Shown here piece by piece: positions 12,197 to 22,380 of a stretch of DNA of 64,000 nucleotides. A program made the position numbers and the translations under genes. A model generated the notes under the pieces. That model saw nothing but the letters and a program-made list of their open reading frames with translations. It was not told the origin of the DNA and ran no database searches. Positions within the stretch are counted from its first letter, which is position 1. Each line of letters starts with the position of its first letter. The stretch is from Salminus brasiliensis (Eukaryota; Chordata; Actinopteri; Characiformes; Bryconidae). The stretch covers positions 23,999,925-24,063,924 of the forward strand of contig NC_132878.1 in NCBI RefSeq assembly GCF_030463535.1. The letters are read 5' to 3'.

Positions 12197-13125
12197 ATGA
12201 CAGAAGTCCCGGCCGAATTCCCCCGAACAGCGGAGATGGACGCCTTGGATCAGGCTGTTCAAGGACAAGTCTTGGGGCAGCAGGAACTCCACACCCTCCA
12301 GTGTGTTTCTGGGACCGTTGGTCGCCTGGTGCAGCAACAGACGGACCAACGGCGGTGTTTCAGCATCCCAGAGAGGGGCTCATCAAGGGCGACCTGCTGC
12401 GGGTGGATCACTGTGTGCTGGAGTTTCGCTCCTTAGCTGTGTGTGATGAGTGGAGTCACGCCGCACTGGTTGCCCTGTTCCGCAATGGGTTGAGCCCCCG
12501 TTTGCAGCGACAGTTGGTGTGCCGAGGCGAGTCCCTTGTGCTGAATGAGCTCATGGCACTTGCTCCTAGGTCGCTCTACCTCCACCAGGCCCCGGGGTGC
12601 TGGGGGGCCAGTAGCTGGTGGAGAGGGGCCGGCCTATCCCGTAGCTCCCAGTCATGTCACGCAGCCTGCAGCCACCTCCGTGATGGGACCGCCGGACAGC
12701 GAACTACTCACGCCAACATCTATGCCCGAGTTCCACGCCCCCTGGTCTACGCCCATGGTCCCTACTCCGGTGGCTGCGCCCAAAGCCTCTGCTCCTGTCC
12801 CAGCAGTGGCATCTGCGTCTACTACCAGGCAAGCAGTGCCAGCTGTCCCTGTTTCAAGGTATGGTCAAGCGGTGGTGCCTGTGACTGCCCCAAGGCGTTG
12901 GTTCCAGAGCCTGCGGCTCCTCATATCGAGGCTACCTGGGGTAGCGACCCTCACCGGCCCTCGGGTAGGCCGCAAAGGCCTCAACTCACGAGACTCTTAG
13001 TTCATGGAAGTTCAGTTTTAGTCCTTGTTTGGTTTTTGTTTAAGGTCATGGTCACGTTCAGGTTCACGGTTCCACCCCACTCATGTCTTTTTGTTTTCTC
13101 ACTTGTCTGGCCTAGCCCACCATGA
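12197..13125 (+). mobile_element. Ty3/gypsy-type gag remnant, unit 1
   Basis: The frame from 12,197 begins MTEVPAEFPRTAEMDALD and stops at 12,436. The continuation is in another frame from about 12,340, with EWSHAALVALFRNGLSP and CRGESLVLNELMALAPRS, which recalls the Gag domain of fish Ty3/gypsy elements. The frameshift and the absence of zinc knuckle, protease and reverse transcriptase make it a dead fragment. It is followed by LTR-like sequence and a second copy of the gag-start context (CTAGCCCACCATGAC, near 13,113), so the element is internally rearranged. Confidence 0.7.
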
Positions 13126-14390
13126 CTTACTTTGTTAAAAATGTCAAATCACTGATCATATATTACACTTATTATAACTTAATTATTGGTGGATTTCAGA
13201 ATCATCCACTGCTTTTTATTTACAGATCTCTATAGCACAAATAATTATTTACCCTGAAAAAAAGCACATGACTAACAGAGTAAAATCAGTTCCTTCATTT
13301 TTGTAAATCCAGATTGGTTTTATATTAATTTAATATTTATTCCAGATTATGGTGACATCATTAAAGCTTTTAGTTTAAGAGGAGTAAATAAATGCAATTT
13401 AAAGCAGTAGAGTAAATTGCTATAGGGGTGTTAGTTGTAAAATATGAGGGATGGGCTGGTTAGAAAAAAATAACAATAAAATGAGGGTAAATACAGGACT
13501 GACAGGATAATATTTCATAAATATTCACAATCATTTTATTTAATTTGTGTGTAAAACAAAGTGAAAGTTAAGGGATTAAAATCAAAGGATTATTTGGCCA
13601 TTTTGACTATTAGGGATATTTATTAGTCTTGGTAAATGAGTAAATATTTATGCATTAATAGCTGCATGGTTTTAGAGGTATTTAGATCCCTCACATATGG
13701 TCCTACAATTTAGGCCCACTTGAAGCCTCCTGGTCAAAACATCCTAACCACGGCAGACGACAGTGTGTCCCCAGTGTCCTTTTTTGAAACCTAAAATATG
13801 GTCATTCTAATTAAATGACATGTTTAAAGGAGATTTGTGTCTGTCACACCTTTATCTCCACAGCTTTACACTGTTGGAGCTCCACTCTCATCATGTGGAC
13901 AGAGAAAGCAACAGAGGTTCTTCTTTAATGGGAAATGAATCTGCAAGTTTCTGGAGAATAATACACTTTTAACACACAGTATATAACTTGTCTTACAGCA
14001 ACTCACACATGTCAACACTCTTCAGGTGTGGCTTTATTGACTGTGTGACAAGATCAGTGCTGCACAGCTTGTGTTGGAGATTTGCCTGCAGGAGCAGGCC
14101 TGGACTGGACAGAGGAGCGGGGCTCAGCCTGAGAAGAAATGTGGCTCTATGAAATCTTTAGCAAATGTCCATGAAATCAAACCCAGGATGAAATCAGATC
14201 TCATCAAAGGGGCTTTGCTATTGGTACACATGTCTATTTGCTATTTAAGTGGAAGTGAACGCACACAAGCTGGTGGAAGGCACAGTAAGCCAGCAAGAGT
14301 CAAGGAATAAAAGCATCATGTCAGACTATAAACTAATGTGAAATTTACTTAAGATCACTTTCCTCACTCTATTCTCTTCAGTACAACTTT
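13126..14390. other. Unit 1 AT-rich spacer
   Basis: About 1.25 kb with no supported gene. It holds long A/T-rich stretches and, in 13,850-14,310, a better-conserved segment of higher complexity that is repeated in the other units. Short open frames (for example MLEICLQEQAWTG at 14,071) have no matching features and shift between units. Confidence 0.5.
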
Positions 14391-14396
14391 CATTAA

Positions 14397-14670
14397 ATGT
14401 ATTGACTGTTTTTGGTACTGTTTTTCAGCACTGCACCCAGTCCAGTACCTGACACATCAGTGTGTACCACCAAAGGTTCTTTAGAGTCAGAGCTATACAG
14501 AACCAGTTCTGAGTATAAACATGCTTTAAGGTCTTTAAAAGCTGTTCTGAGCTCTGTTATCCATTTAACTCTTGGGAGTGTGTGCTCCACAAGACCCATA
14601 AAGCAGCTCACCTTCCTCTTTGTTGTAGGTGCTTGGCAAGACTTTGGCACATTAAACACCACAAGCTGTT
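14397..14670 (-). mobile_element. Retroelement pol fragment (RT thumb/RNase H), unit 1
   Basis: On minus, a frame with VKWITELRTAFKDLKACL followed by VVHTDVSGTGLGAVL matches the end of reverse transcriptase and the start of RNase H of Ty3/gypsy pol. It is antisense to the gag remnant in the same unit and downstream of the kinase gene. In this unit about 44 bp (TTTAGTTTGGTCTG...) present in other units is missing. Confidence 0.65.
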
Positions 14671-14757
14671 ACACAGTAATTATTCTACAGTTCATAATTT
14701 CTGCATGAAAGGGTTGATTGATGACAGACACATTTGTAAATAACGGAACGGTTCTAT

Positions 14758-15166
14758 TTTTATTGAGTTTTTTTAGATTACTCCTCCAGGCTCACTCCTC
14801 AAGGCTCACTCCTCTTCTGTTCCTGTAAACAACAACAACATAAACATTACAGTTATTTGGGAAAGATGTAAACATTAAGGAGGTGTTTTTGAAAAAAGTC
14901 TAAGGTAAGTGTCTAAATGAAGACCACTGGTCAGAATTAATGTGTGTATTAATGAGACTGGTTACCCACCTGACTGAAGGTCACATCGGGGGTCAATAAA
15001 AGCTGAACTGCAGTTTGTTTAATCTGAAGGGGAGCCTCAGCCTCAGCTTCCTGGTATCCTGCATCACTGTGGGCTGTGGGAGAACAGGTTCTGCTACCAC
15101 CGGCCCATGGAGCGGGACTTTCCCTTCAGAATGGAACCCATCTTTACCAGGAGCCGTGCTAGACGT
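14758..15166 (-). other. Predicted 3' UTR of TSSK copy 1 with a decayed duplicate of coding exon 4
   Basis: Ends at AATAAA (minus, 14,758-14,763). It contains a possible intron donor (CTTCAG then GTGGGTAA near 14,967). On the minus strand around 15,120-15,030 one frame reads VLPQPTVMQDTRKLRL, clearly related to VLPQPTVKQGTRRLRF at the end of coding exon 4. The (AAC)n tract at 14,827-14,840 varies in length between units. Confidence 0.5.
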
Positions 15167-17757
15167 CTACAAGGGATGAACCCTTGTCGTCTTCTTCAGG
15201 ATCTGTTGGAGGGACAAAATGACAAGGATTGACCAACTGAAACATTCCTGACAAAATATTCACAGTGATTTTATGAAATCAAATCTGGGGCTGTCACGAT
15301 CTCTCACCACTCGACTCACATACCTTAAACCGGGGGAATCTCAGCCTCCTGGTTCCCTGCTTCACTGTGGGCTGTGGCAGAACAGCTGCTGCCTCCACCT
15401 CTGGCCCACGGAGCGGGGCATCCGGAGTCCCATCATCACGTCTCTGCCCAAAAGCCGAACCAGCAGGAGCTTCTGTAGAGGCAGCAGAATGATGAACACC
15501 CTGCTGGTCAGCAGAGGAGGAGTCGTGCACCATGGAGCTCCTTGTGAAGAATTGCTTTATCCTTCTTTGAAGAGACTGAGAGGCTCTACGAATTGGAGCT
15601 ACAACATGAGTGTTAGCTGCCCTTTTAACTGCAGCACAAAGTCCACCACAGCTGAAGCAGCCGTACTCCTCCACCACAACCTCCACACTTCTGCAAGTTA
15701 CACTTGCAGCAGCTCTACTGCCGTCGTCTTCTTGGAGTGGACTGACGTCTTGAGTAGGACTGCTTCCCTCATCCTGATCATCAACGGTGATCACAACAAA
15801 CCTGCCTATTACTCTGGAGACGGTACAGAAGCAATGTGGAAAATAAGTCATCATTGATTATTTACTTATTGATAGTGATACTTATTGACAGCTCTGCACA
15901 CTGAGGGACCTTTAAGTGTGTATCCTTACAACCAGTGTTGCCAGACTGACTGTTTTAATGGAGGGAGCAGAGATGGGACAACACATGGGACAAGTAAAGC
16001 ACTTAGTAAATACATTTCTATAAAATACTGTGTAACAACAAACATACCTGACTTTCTCCAAATGCTTAATAGTGCCGGTTTGGGAGGAGTGAAGATGCTG
16101 CTGACTGATCTCCTTACAGCTCTCCTCACAGAGTTTCTTCATATTTCCAAAGACATTCTCCTGTGGAGAGCTTACAGCCTCAGCTGCAGATGACTGTGCA
16201 GCCTCGCTCATTTCACTGTTGATTAAAAAACACAAGACAAATGTAGCAGAGGAACAAACACACGTCTCTGGGTAAGTTCTAATGTTCTAATACAGAACAG
16301 GCTCTTCTGTATATATAGATATAAGCCTGCAGTCTATGATCAAATTTAATTATATTCTTTAAATCAACCTGGATCTTGATACTGGAGTTCCAGCACAGTT
16401 TACTTACTGTTCTTGCCTCGGCTGCAGCCAAGGGTGCTTAGCCACCTCTGCAACTGAAGGCCGAGAGAAGGGATTGTACTGCAGCAGATGGGAGATGAAG
16501 GCTCGGCAGGGCTCCTCCACTGTGATACCTTTTGGATACCCCAAGGGTTTGCGCTGGAGCTGTATGAGGTTACGCTCATCAGAGTCATCGAAGGGCATGG
16601 TGCCGGTGACCATGATGTAAAGAATCACCCCTAGACTCCACACATCACTCTTCTTCGGATTATAGATCTCATGCATGAGCACCTCAGGTGCAGCGTAGTG
16701 TGGAGAGTAACAAAAGGTACTGCTCAGGTCGGGTAAGCCTCTCGAGTAACGTCCAAAACCAAAGTCTGTCAGTTTGACCTGGTTATCAGCAGTCAGAAGA
16801 ACATTTTCACATTTTAGGTCTCGGTGGACAAAGTTCCTCTTGTGCAGATACACCATGGCACTGAGGAGCTGAGAAAACCACACTTTGGCCTGGTCAACCG
16901 GAATGCGACGAAGCTCCTGGGTCTTCTTCAGGAGAGTTGTTGCGGCAGGCTCCATCATGATGAACACCCGTCCAGCCCGCTTCACAATTTCATGCACCTG
17001 GACAATATGAGGGTGCTTCACTGTTCTGAGGATGCGGAGCTCCCGGCTCAGAAATTTAGAAGCAAATTCAGGTGACTTATCCCTGGGGTCTATTACTTTA
17101 ATAGCCACCTGGTTGGGGTACTTTGTAGATGTGGCCAGCTTAACCGTACCGAAACTCCCTTCACCAATGTTGTCCACCACTGTGAAGCCCAAGCTAATCA
17201 GGACTTCGTCTGATGTCATTTTCTCCTGTAGAGGGAAGGTAAAGCAGAGTTAGAAGGTTTGCCCTGTGAAGTCCTGCACTGGGAGCCGCTCCATGTACAG
17301 TTTATCTAAATGATGTAATCAGTTAATCAATAAATATCATCATCATTCTTACATCTGTCTTTCTGACGTTTCTTATGACAGCTTGTAATAAATATCTTAA
17401 ATGTAATGATTTATTTATGTTTACGGTTTTATTCTTTAAACAATCAAAAGTTCAAATGCTGAAAACGAGCCGTGAGTTAATCTCCAGTAAAAAGCAGCGA
17501 TTCTGATCAGAGGCTTCATTGAGCTTCATTTGATCCTCTGATGAAGGAGCTCTGTGCTCACAAAACACAACCCTTTAATGTGGAGAGTGAAAGACAGCGC
17601 CTCGTGCTCTAAACCCAGCTGTGGTTCTAGACTCACACACACTCATTAGCATATGTGATTTGTGGTTCAGTGTTGTTGTGATCAGTAATCAATAAATGGT
17701 ACGTACCTTGTCCTGGGTGGAAGTTGAAGCAGAAGCAGAAGCAGAACCTGTGGCCAT
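15167..17757 (-). CDS. Testis-specific serine/threonine kinase, TSSK6-like, copy 1
   Basis: Exons on minus: 17757-17707, 17225-16408, 16215-16048, 15813-15324, 15202-15167; phases agree, giving 520 aa. Residues 1-17 are a Ser/Ala/Thr leader. The whole kinase domain (about 30-288) sits in one exon: glycine loop GEGSFG (38-43), lysine in VAIK (60), alpha-C Glu 79, HRDLKCEN (151-158, catalytic Asp 153), DFG (171-173), APE (196-198). The set and the PFDDSD motif are those of the TSSK family, best TSSK6, a soluble kinase of spermatids needed for histone removal and DNA condensation. The activation segment has TFCYSPHYAAPE where TSSKs carry Gly-Ser before the Tyr. Residues 290-520 form a Ser/Arg/Ala-rich tail of unknown family with four Cys and an RRAS site. 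Mammalian TSSK6 is one exon and has no such tail. Kinase call is firm; exon 5 is less sure. Confidence 0.88.
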
Positions 17758-17882
17758 GGTTCTAATGTAAGATGGCTCTAGATAATAAGAGCCTCAATAA
17801 AAATCACACCAACGTCAATCTGAACAGAACACAACTGGACAGCTGCTGGATCCTAACTGAGCCGCTGAGGGAGACCCCCCCC

Positions 17883-17918
17883 TTTTATAGACTCTGTGAC
17901 ATCATCGATATGACGTCA
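17883..17918 (-). promoter_or_regulatory. CRE + TATA core promoter of TSSK copy 1
   Basis: Reading minus: perfect cAMP-response element TGACGTCA (17,911-17,918), a near-CRE TGATGTCA (17,897-17,904), then TATAAAA (17,883-17,889) with a G tract after it, about 126 bp before the ATG. CREM/TATA arrangement is typical of post-meiotic testis genes. Confidence 0.75.
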
Positions 17919-17939
17919 CAATGGGGGAGCAGATGTGGG

Positions 17940-18215
17940 TCACCTTTAATCATTTCTGTATTTCTACATTTATTATTTTTATATTTTTACATTTTAAAAA
18001 AGAAAATCCACATTTATTTTTTAATAAATAAATAAATGTAGAACTAAATGTCTTTAGTTTAGATTTCTACATTAATTTCTTTTTGTATTTCTATATTTAT
18101 TTATTTCAGGTTTTTTATTTCTATATTTATAATTGTTTTGTATCTTTTTCATTTCTCTTTCTATTTCATTCATTTTCTTCTACAATAATTCATTTCAGTT
18201 CGATTCCGTGTCAAA
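17940..18215. other. T-rich spacer between divergent genes, unit 1
   Basis: Low-complexity sequence built of TTTCTACATTTATT-like words on +. It separates the CRE of the kinase gene from the GC-richer start of the plus-strand small gene. No gene seen. Confidence 0.6.
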
Positions 18216-18326
18216 AAATGTCGGACCCACCTCCACCCTGTCTCCTCCCTTTCTTCCTTCACCCGCTCCCCCAGTCCTAGTCCCACAGCCCGGGGTGCCA
18301 GGTACGAAACACAGCGTGCTGCAGCC

Positions 18327-18425
18327 ATGGGAGCGTTAGATGCTGCACAACCTGAAAAGCCTCGGCATTCGTCTAAAAAGCTCCATCAGCAGAGACGGAG
18401 CAAAGCGAGAGGAAATAAAGCATAA
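18327..18425 (+). pseudogene. Truncated copy of the divergent small gene, unit 1
   Basis: Begins MGALDAAQPEKPRHSSKKLH like the intact copies in other units, but after the codons for ARGN the sequence switches at about 18,419 to DNA that in other units lies 3' of the kinase gene (CATAAAGCAG). It therefore reads only two more codons and stops. The break marks the deletion between copies 1 and 2. Confidence 0.8.
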
Positions 18426-19051
18426 AGCAGTTCACCCTACTCTTTGTTGTAGGTGCTTGGCAAGACTTTGGCACATTAAACACCACAAGCTGTTACACAG
18501 TAATTATTCTACAGTGCTGAAAGCTGAAGTGCACGCTGACTACCTAACATCCTAACCTAAACATCCTAACGTTTTTTTCATCATTTCTGCATGAAAGGGT
18601 TGATTGATGACAGACACATTTGTAAATAATGGATCGGTTCTATTTTTATTGAGTTTTTTTTAGATTACTCCTCAAGGCTCACTCCTCCAGGCTCAATCCT
18701 CTTCTGTTCCTGTAAACAACAACAACATAAACATTACAGTTATTTGGGAAAGATGTAAACATTAAGGAGGTGTTTTTGAAAAGTCTAAGGTAAGTGTCTA
18801 AATGAAGACCGCTGGTCAGAATTAATGTGTGTATTAATGAGACTGGTTACCCACCTGACTGAAGGTCACATCGGGGGTCAATAAAAGCTGAACTGTAGTT
18901 TGTTTAATCTGAAGGGGAGCCTCAGCCTCAGCTTCCTGGTATCCTGCATCACTGTGGGCTGTGGGAGAACAGGTTCTGCTACCACCGGCCCATGGAGCGG
19001 GACTTTCCCTTCAGAATGGAACCCATCTTTATCAGGAGCCGTGCTAGACGT
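18426..19051 (-). other. Predicted 3' UTR and downstream DNA of TSSK copy 2
   Basis: Corresponds to 14,600-15,166 of unit 1 plus the segment (GTGCTGAAAGC...) that unit 1 lacks. AATAAA on minus lies near 18,645. No further gene. Confidence 0.5.
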
Positions 19052-21818
19052 CTACAAGGGATGAACCCTTGTCGTCTTCTTCAGGATCTGTTGGAGGGAC
19101 AAAATGACAAGGATTGACCAACTGAAACATTCCTGACAAAATATTTACAGTGATTTTATGAAATCAAATCTGGGCTGTCACGATCTCTCACCACTCGACT
19201 CACATACCTTAAACCGGGGGAATCTCAGCCTCTTGGTTCCCTGCTTCACTGTGGGCTGTGGCAGAACAGCTGCTGCCTCCACCTCTGGCCCACGGAGCGG
19301 GGCATCCGGAGTCCCATCCTCACGTCTCTGCCCAAAAGCCGAACTAGCAGGAGCTTCTGTAGAGGCAGCAGAATGATGAACACCCTGCTGGTCGTGCACC
19401 ATGGAGCTCCTTGTGAAGAATTGCTTTATCCTTCTTCGAAGAGACTGAGAGGCTCTACGAATTGGAGCTACAACATGAGCGTTAGCTGCCCTTTTAACTG
19501 CAGCACAAAGTCCACCACAGCTGAAGCAGCCGTACTCCTCCCCCACAACCTCCACACTTCTGCAAGTTACACTTGCAGCAGCTCTACTGCCGTCGTCTTC
19601 TTGGAGTGGACTGACGTCTTGAGTAGGACTGCTTCCCTCATCCTGATCATCAACGGTGATCACAACAAACCTGCCTATTACTCTGGAGACGGTACAGAAG
19701 CAATGTGGAAAATAAGTCATCATTGATTATTTACTTATTGATAGTGATACTTATTGACAGCTCTGCACACTGAGGGACCTTTATCAGTGCTTAATCTGTA
19801 CAATACACCAAGTGTGTATCCTTAGAGCCAGTGTTACCAGACTGACTGTTTAAATGGAGGGAGCAGAGATGGGACAACACATGGGACAAGTAAAGCACTT
19901 AGTAAATACATTTCTATAAAATACTGTGTAACAACAAACATACCTGACTTTCTCCAAATGCTTAATAGTGCCGGTTTGGGAGGAGTGAAGATGCTGCTGC
20001 CTGATCTCCTTACAGCTCTCCTCACAGAGTTTCTTCATATTTCCAAAGACATTCTCCTGTGGAGAGCTTACAGCCTCAGCTGCAGATGACTGTGCAGCCT
20101 CGCTCATTTCACTGTTGATTAAAAAACACAAGACAAATGTAGCAGAGGAACAAACACACGTCTCTGGGTAAGTTCTAATGTTCTAATACAGAACAGGCTC
20201 TTCTGTATATATAGATATAAGCCTGCAGTCTATGATCAAATTTAATTATATTCTTTAAATCAACCTGGATCTTGATACTGGAGTTCCAGCACAGTTTACT
20301 TACTGTTCTTGCCTCGGCTGCAGCCAAGGGTGCTTAGCCACCTCTGCAACTGAAGGCCGAGAGAAGGGATTGTACTGCAGCAGATGGGAGATGAAGGCTC
20401 GGCAGGGCTCCTCCACTGTGATACCTTTTGGATACCCCAAGGGTTTGCGCTGGAGCTGTATGAGGTTACGCTCATCAGAGTCATCGAAGGGCATGGTGCC
20501 GGTGACCATGATGTAAAGAATCACCCCTAGACTCCACACATCACTCTTCTTCGGATTATAGATCTCATGCATGAGCACCTCAGGTGCAGCGTAGTGTGGA
20601 GAGTAACAAAAGGTACTGCTCAGGTCGGGTAAGCCTCTCGAGTAACGTCCAAAACCAAAGTCTGTCAGTTTGACCTGGTTATCAGCAGTCAGAAGAACAT
20701 TTTCACATTTTAGGTCTCGGTGGACAAAGTTCCTCTTGTGCAGATACACCATGGCACTGAGGAGCTGAGAAAACCACACTTTGGCCTGGTCAACCGGAAT
20801 GCGACGAAGCTCCTGGGTCTTCTTCAGGAGAGTTGTTGCGGCAGGCTCCATCATGATGAACACCCGTCCAGCCCGCTTCACAATTTCATGCACCTGGACA
20901 ATATGAGGGTGCTTCACTGTTCTGAGGATGCGGAGCTCCCGGCTCAGAAATTTAGAAGCAAATTCAGGTGACTTATCCCTGGGGTCTATTACTTTAATAG
21001 CCACCTGGTTGGGGTACTTTGTAGATGTGGCCAGCTTAACCGTACCGAAACTCCCTTCACCAATGTTGTCCACCACTGTGAAGCCCAAGCTAATCAGGAC
21101 TTCGTCTGATGTCATTTTCTCCTGTAGAGGGAAGGTAAAGCAGAGTTAGAAGGTTTGCTCTGTGAAGTCCTGCTGGAACAAACAGTTCATTTCATCCTGA
21201 TTAGGTTTAGATCTTTATCCTAACAGCACTTCTAATCCAAGTTCTAGCAGTTCATGAAGATTGGCTGATCTGAACAGGTGCAGCATCTCGCAGAAATATG
21301 AGTTTTCAGACCGACCCCCCCCCCCCCCCCCCCGTCTCAGACTAGAGCAGCTGATCACAGAGCCGAGTGAATCCGTTAATCAGTTAATCAATAAATATCA
21401 TCATCATTCTTACATCTGTCTTTCTGACGTTTCTTATGACAGGTTGTAATAAATATCTTAAATGTAATGATTTATTTATGTTTACGGTTTTATTCTTTAA
21501 ACAATCAAAAGTTCAAATGCTGAAAACGAGCCGCGATTTAATCTCCAGTAAAAAGGAGCAATTCTGATCAGAGGCTTCATTGAGCTTCATTTGATCCTCT
21601 GATGAAGAAGCTCTGTGCTCACAAAACACAACCCTTTAATGTGGAGAGTGAAAGACAGCGCCTTGTGCTCTAAACCCAGCTGTGGTTCTAAACTCACACA
21701 CACTCATTAGCATATGTGACTTGTGGTTCGGTGTTGTTGTGATCAGTAATCAATAAATAGTACGTACCTTGTCCTGGGTGGAAGTTGAAGCAGAAGCAGA
21801 AGCAGAACCTGTGGCCAT
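19052..21818 (-). CDS. TSSK6-like kinase, copy 2 (5-residue deletion in tail)
   Basis: Exons on minus: 21818-21768, 21121-20304, 20111-19944, 19682-19208, 19087-19052; predicted 515 aa. The kinase exon encodes a protein identical to copy 1. In exon 4, 15 nt are missing, removing SSSAD after MVHD in frame. Intron 1 (21,122-21,767) differs from copy 1: it carries a segment beginning TGGAACAAACAG and a C17-type tract (21,316-21,334) that is shared in part only with copy 7. The 3' neighbour is the truncated small gene of unit 1. Confidence 0.87.
21316..21334. repeat. Poly-C tract in intron 1 of TSSK copy 2
   Basis: A run of about 17 C, seen only in this unit. The homologous place is deleted in copy 7 and absent from the other intron type. 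Confidence 0.85.
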
Positions 21819-21949
21819 GGTTCTAATGTAAGATGGCTCTAGATAATAAGAGCCTCAATAAAAATCACACCAACGTCAATCTGAACAGAACACAACTGGA
21901 CAGCCGCTGGATCCTAACTGAGCCGCTGAGGGAGACCCCCCCCCCCCCC

Positions 21950-21985
21950 TTTTATAGACTCTGTGACATCATCGACATGACGTCA
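21950..21985 (-). promoter_or_regulatory. CRE + TATA core promoter of TSSK copy 2
   Basis: TGACGTCA at 21,978-21,985 and TATAAAA at 21,950-21,956 (minus). The G tract following the TATA box is expanded to about 14 G in this unit, against 7-8 in the others. Confidence 0.75.
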
Positions 21986-22380
21986 CAATGGGGGAGCAGA
22001 TGTGGGCCACCTTTAATCATTTCTGTATTTCTACATTTATTATTTTTATATTTTTACATTTTTAAAAAGAAAATCCACATTTAGTCATTTTTAATTTCCA
22101 AATGTCTTTAGTTTAGATTTCTACATTAATTTCTTTTTGTATTTCTATATTTATTTATTTCAGGTTTTTTATTTCTATATTTATAATTGTTTTGTATCTT
22201 TTTCATTTCTCTTTCTATTTCATTCATTTTCTTCTACAATAATTCATTTCAGTTCGATTCCGTGTCAAAAAATGTCGGACCCACCTCCACCCTGTCTCCT
22301 CCCTTTCTTCCTTCACCCGCTCCCCCAGTCCTAGTCCCACAGCCCGGGGTGCCAGGTACGAAACACAGCGTGCTGCAGCC

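Noticed and set aside
15273-15857. Long plus-strand frame (194 codons) opposite kinase exon 4, repeated in several units
   Set aside because: It mirrors the minus-strand coding exon, is truncated or split in copies 2, 3 and 7, and has no splice or promoter context. The minus frame joins in phase to its neighbours, so this is a shadow.
16824-17253. Plus-strand frames of 83 and 73 codons opposite the kinase domain
   Set aside because: Antisense to a well-identified kinase exon and conserved only because that exon is.
18083-18339. Plus-strand frames rich in Phe/Tyr/Ile and the short MSDPPPPCLL frame
   Set aside because: The first is low-complexity T-rich DNA. The second is 20 codons with its own stop upstream of the small gene; it could be a leader frame but nothing supports it as a protein.
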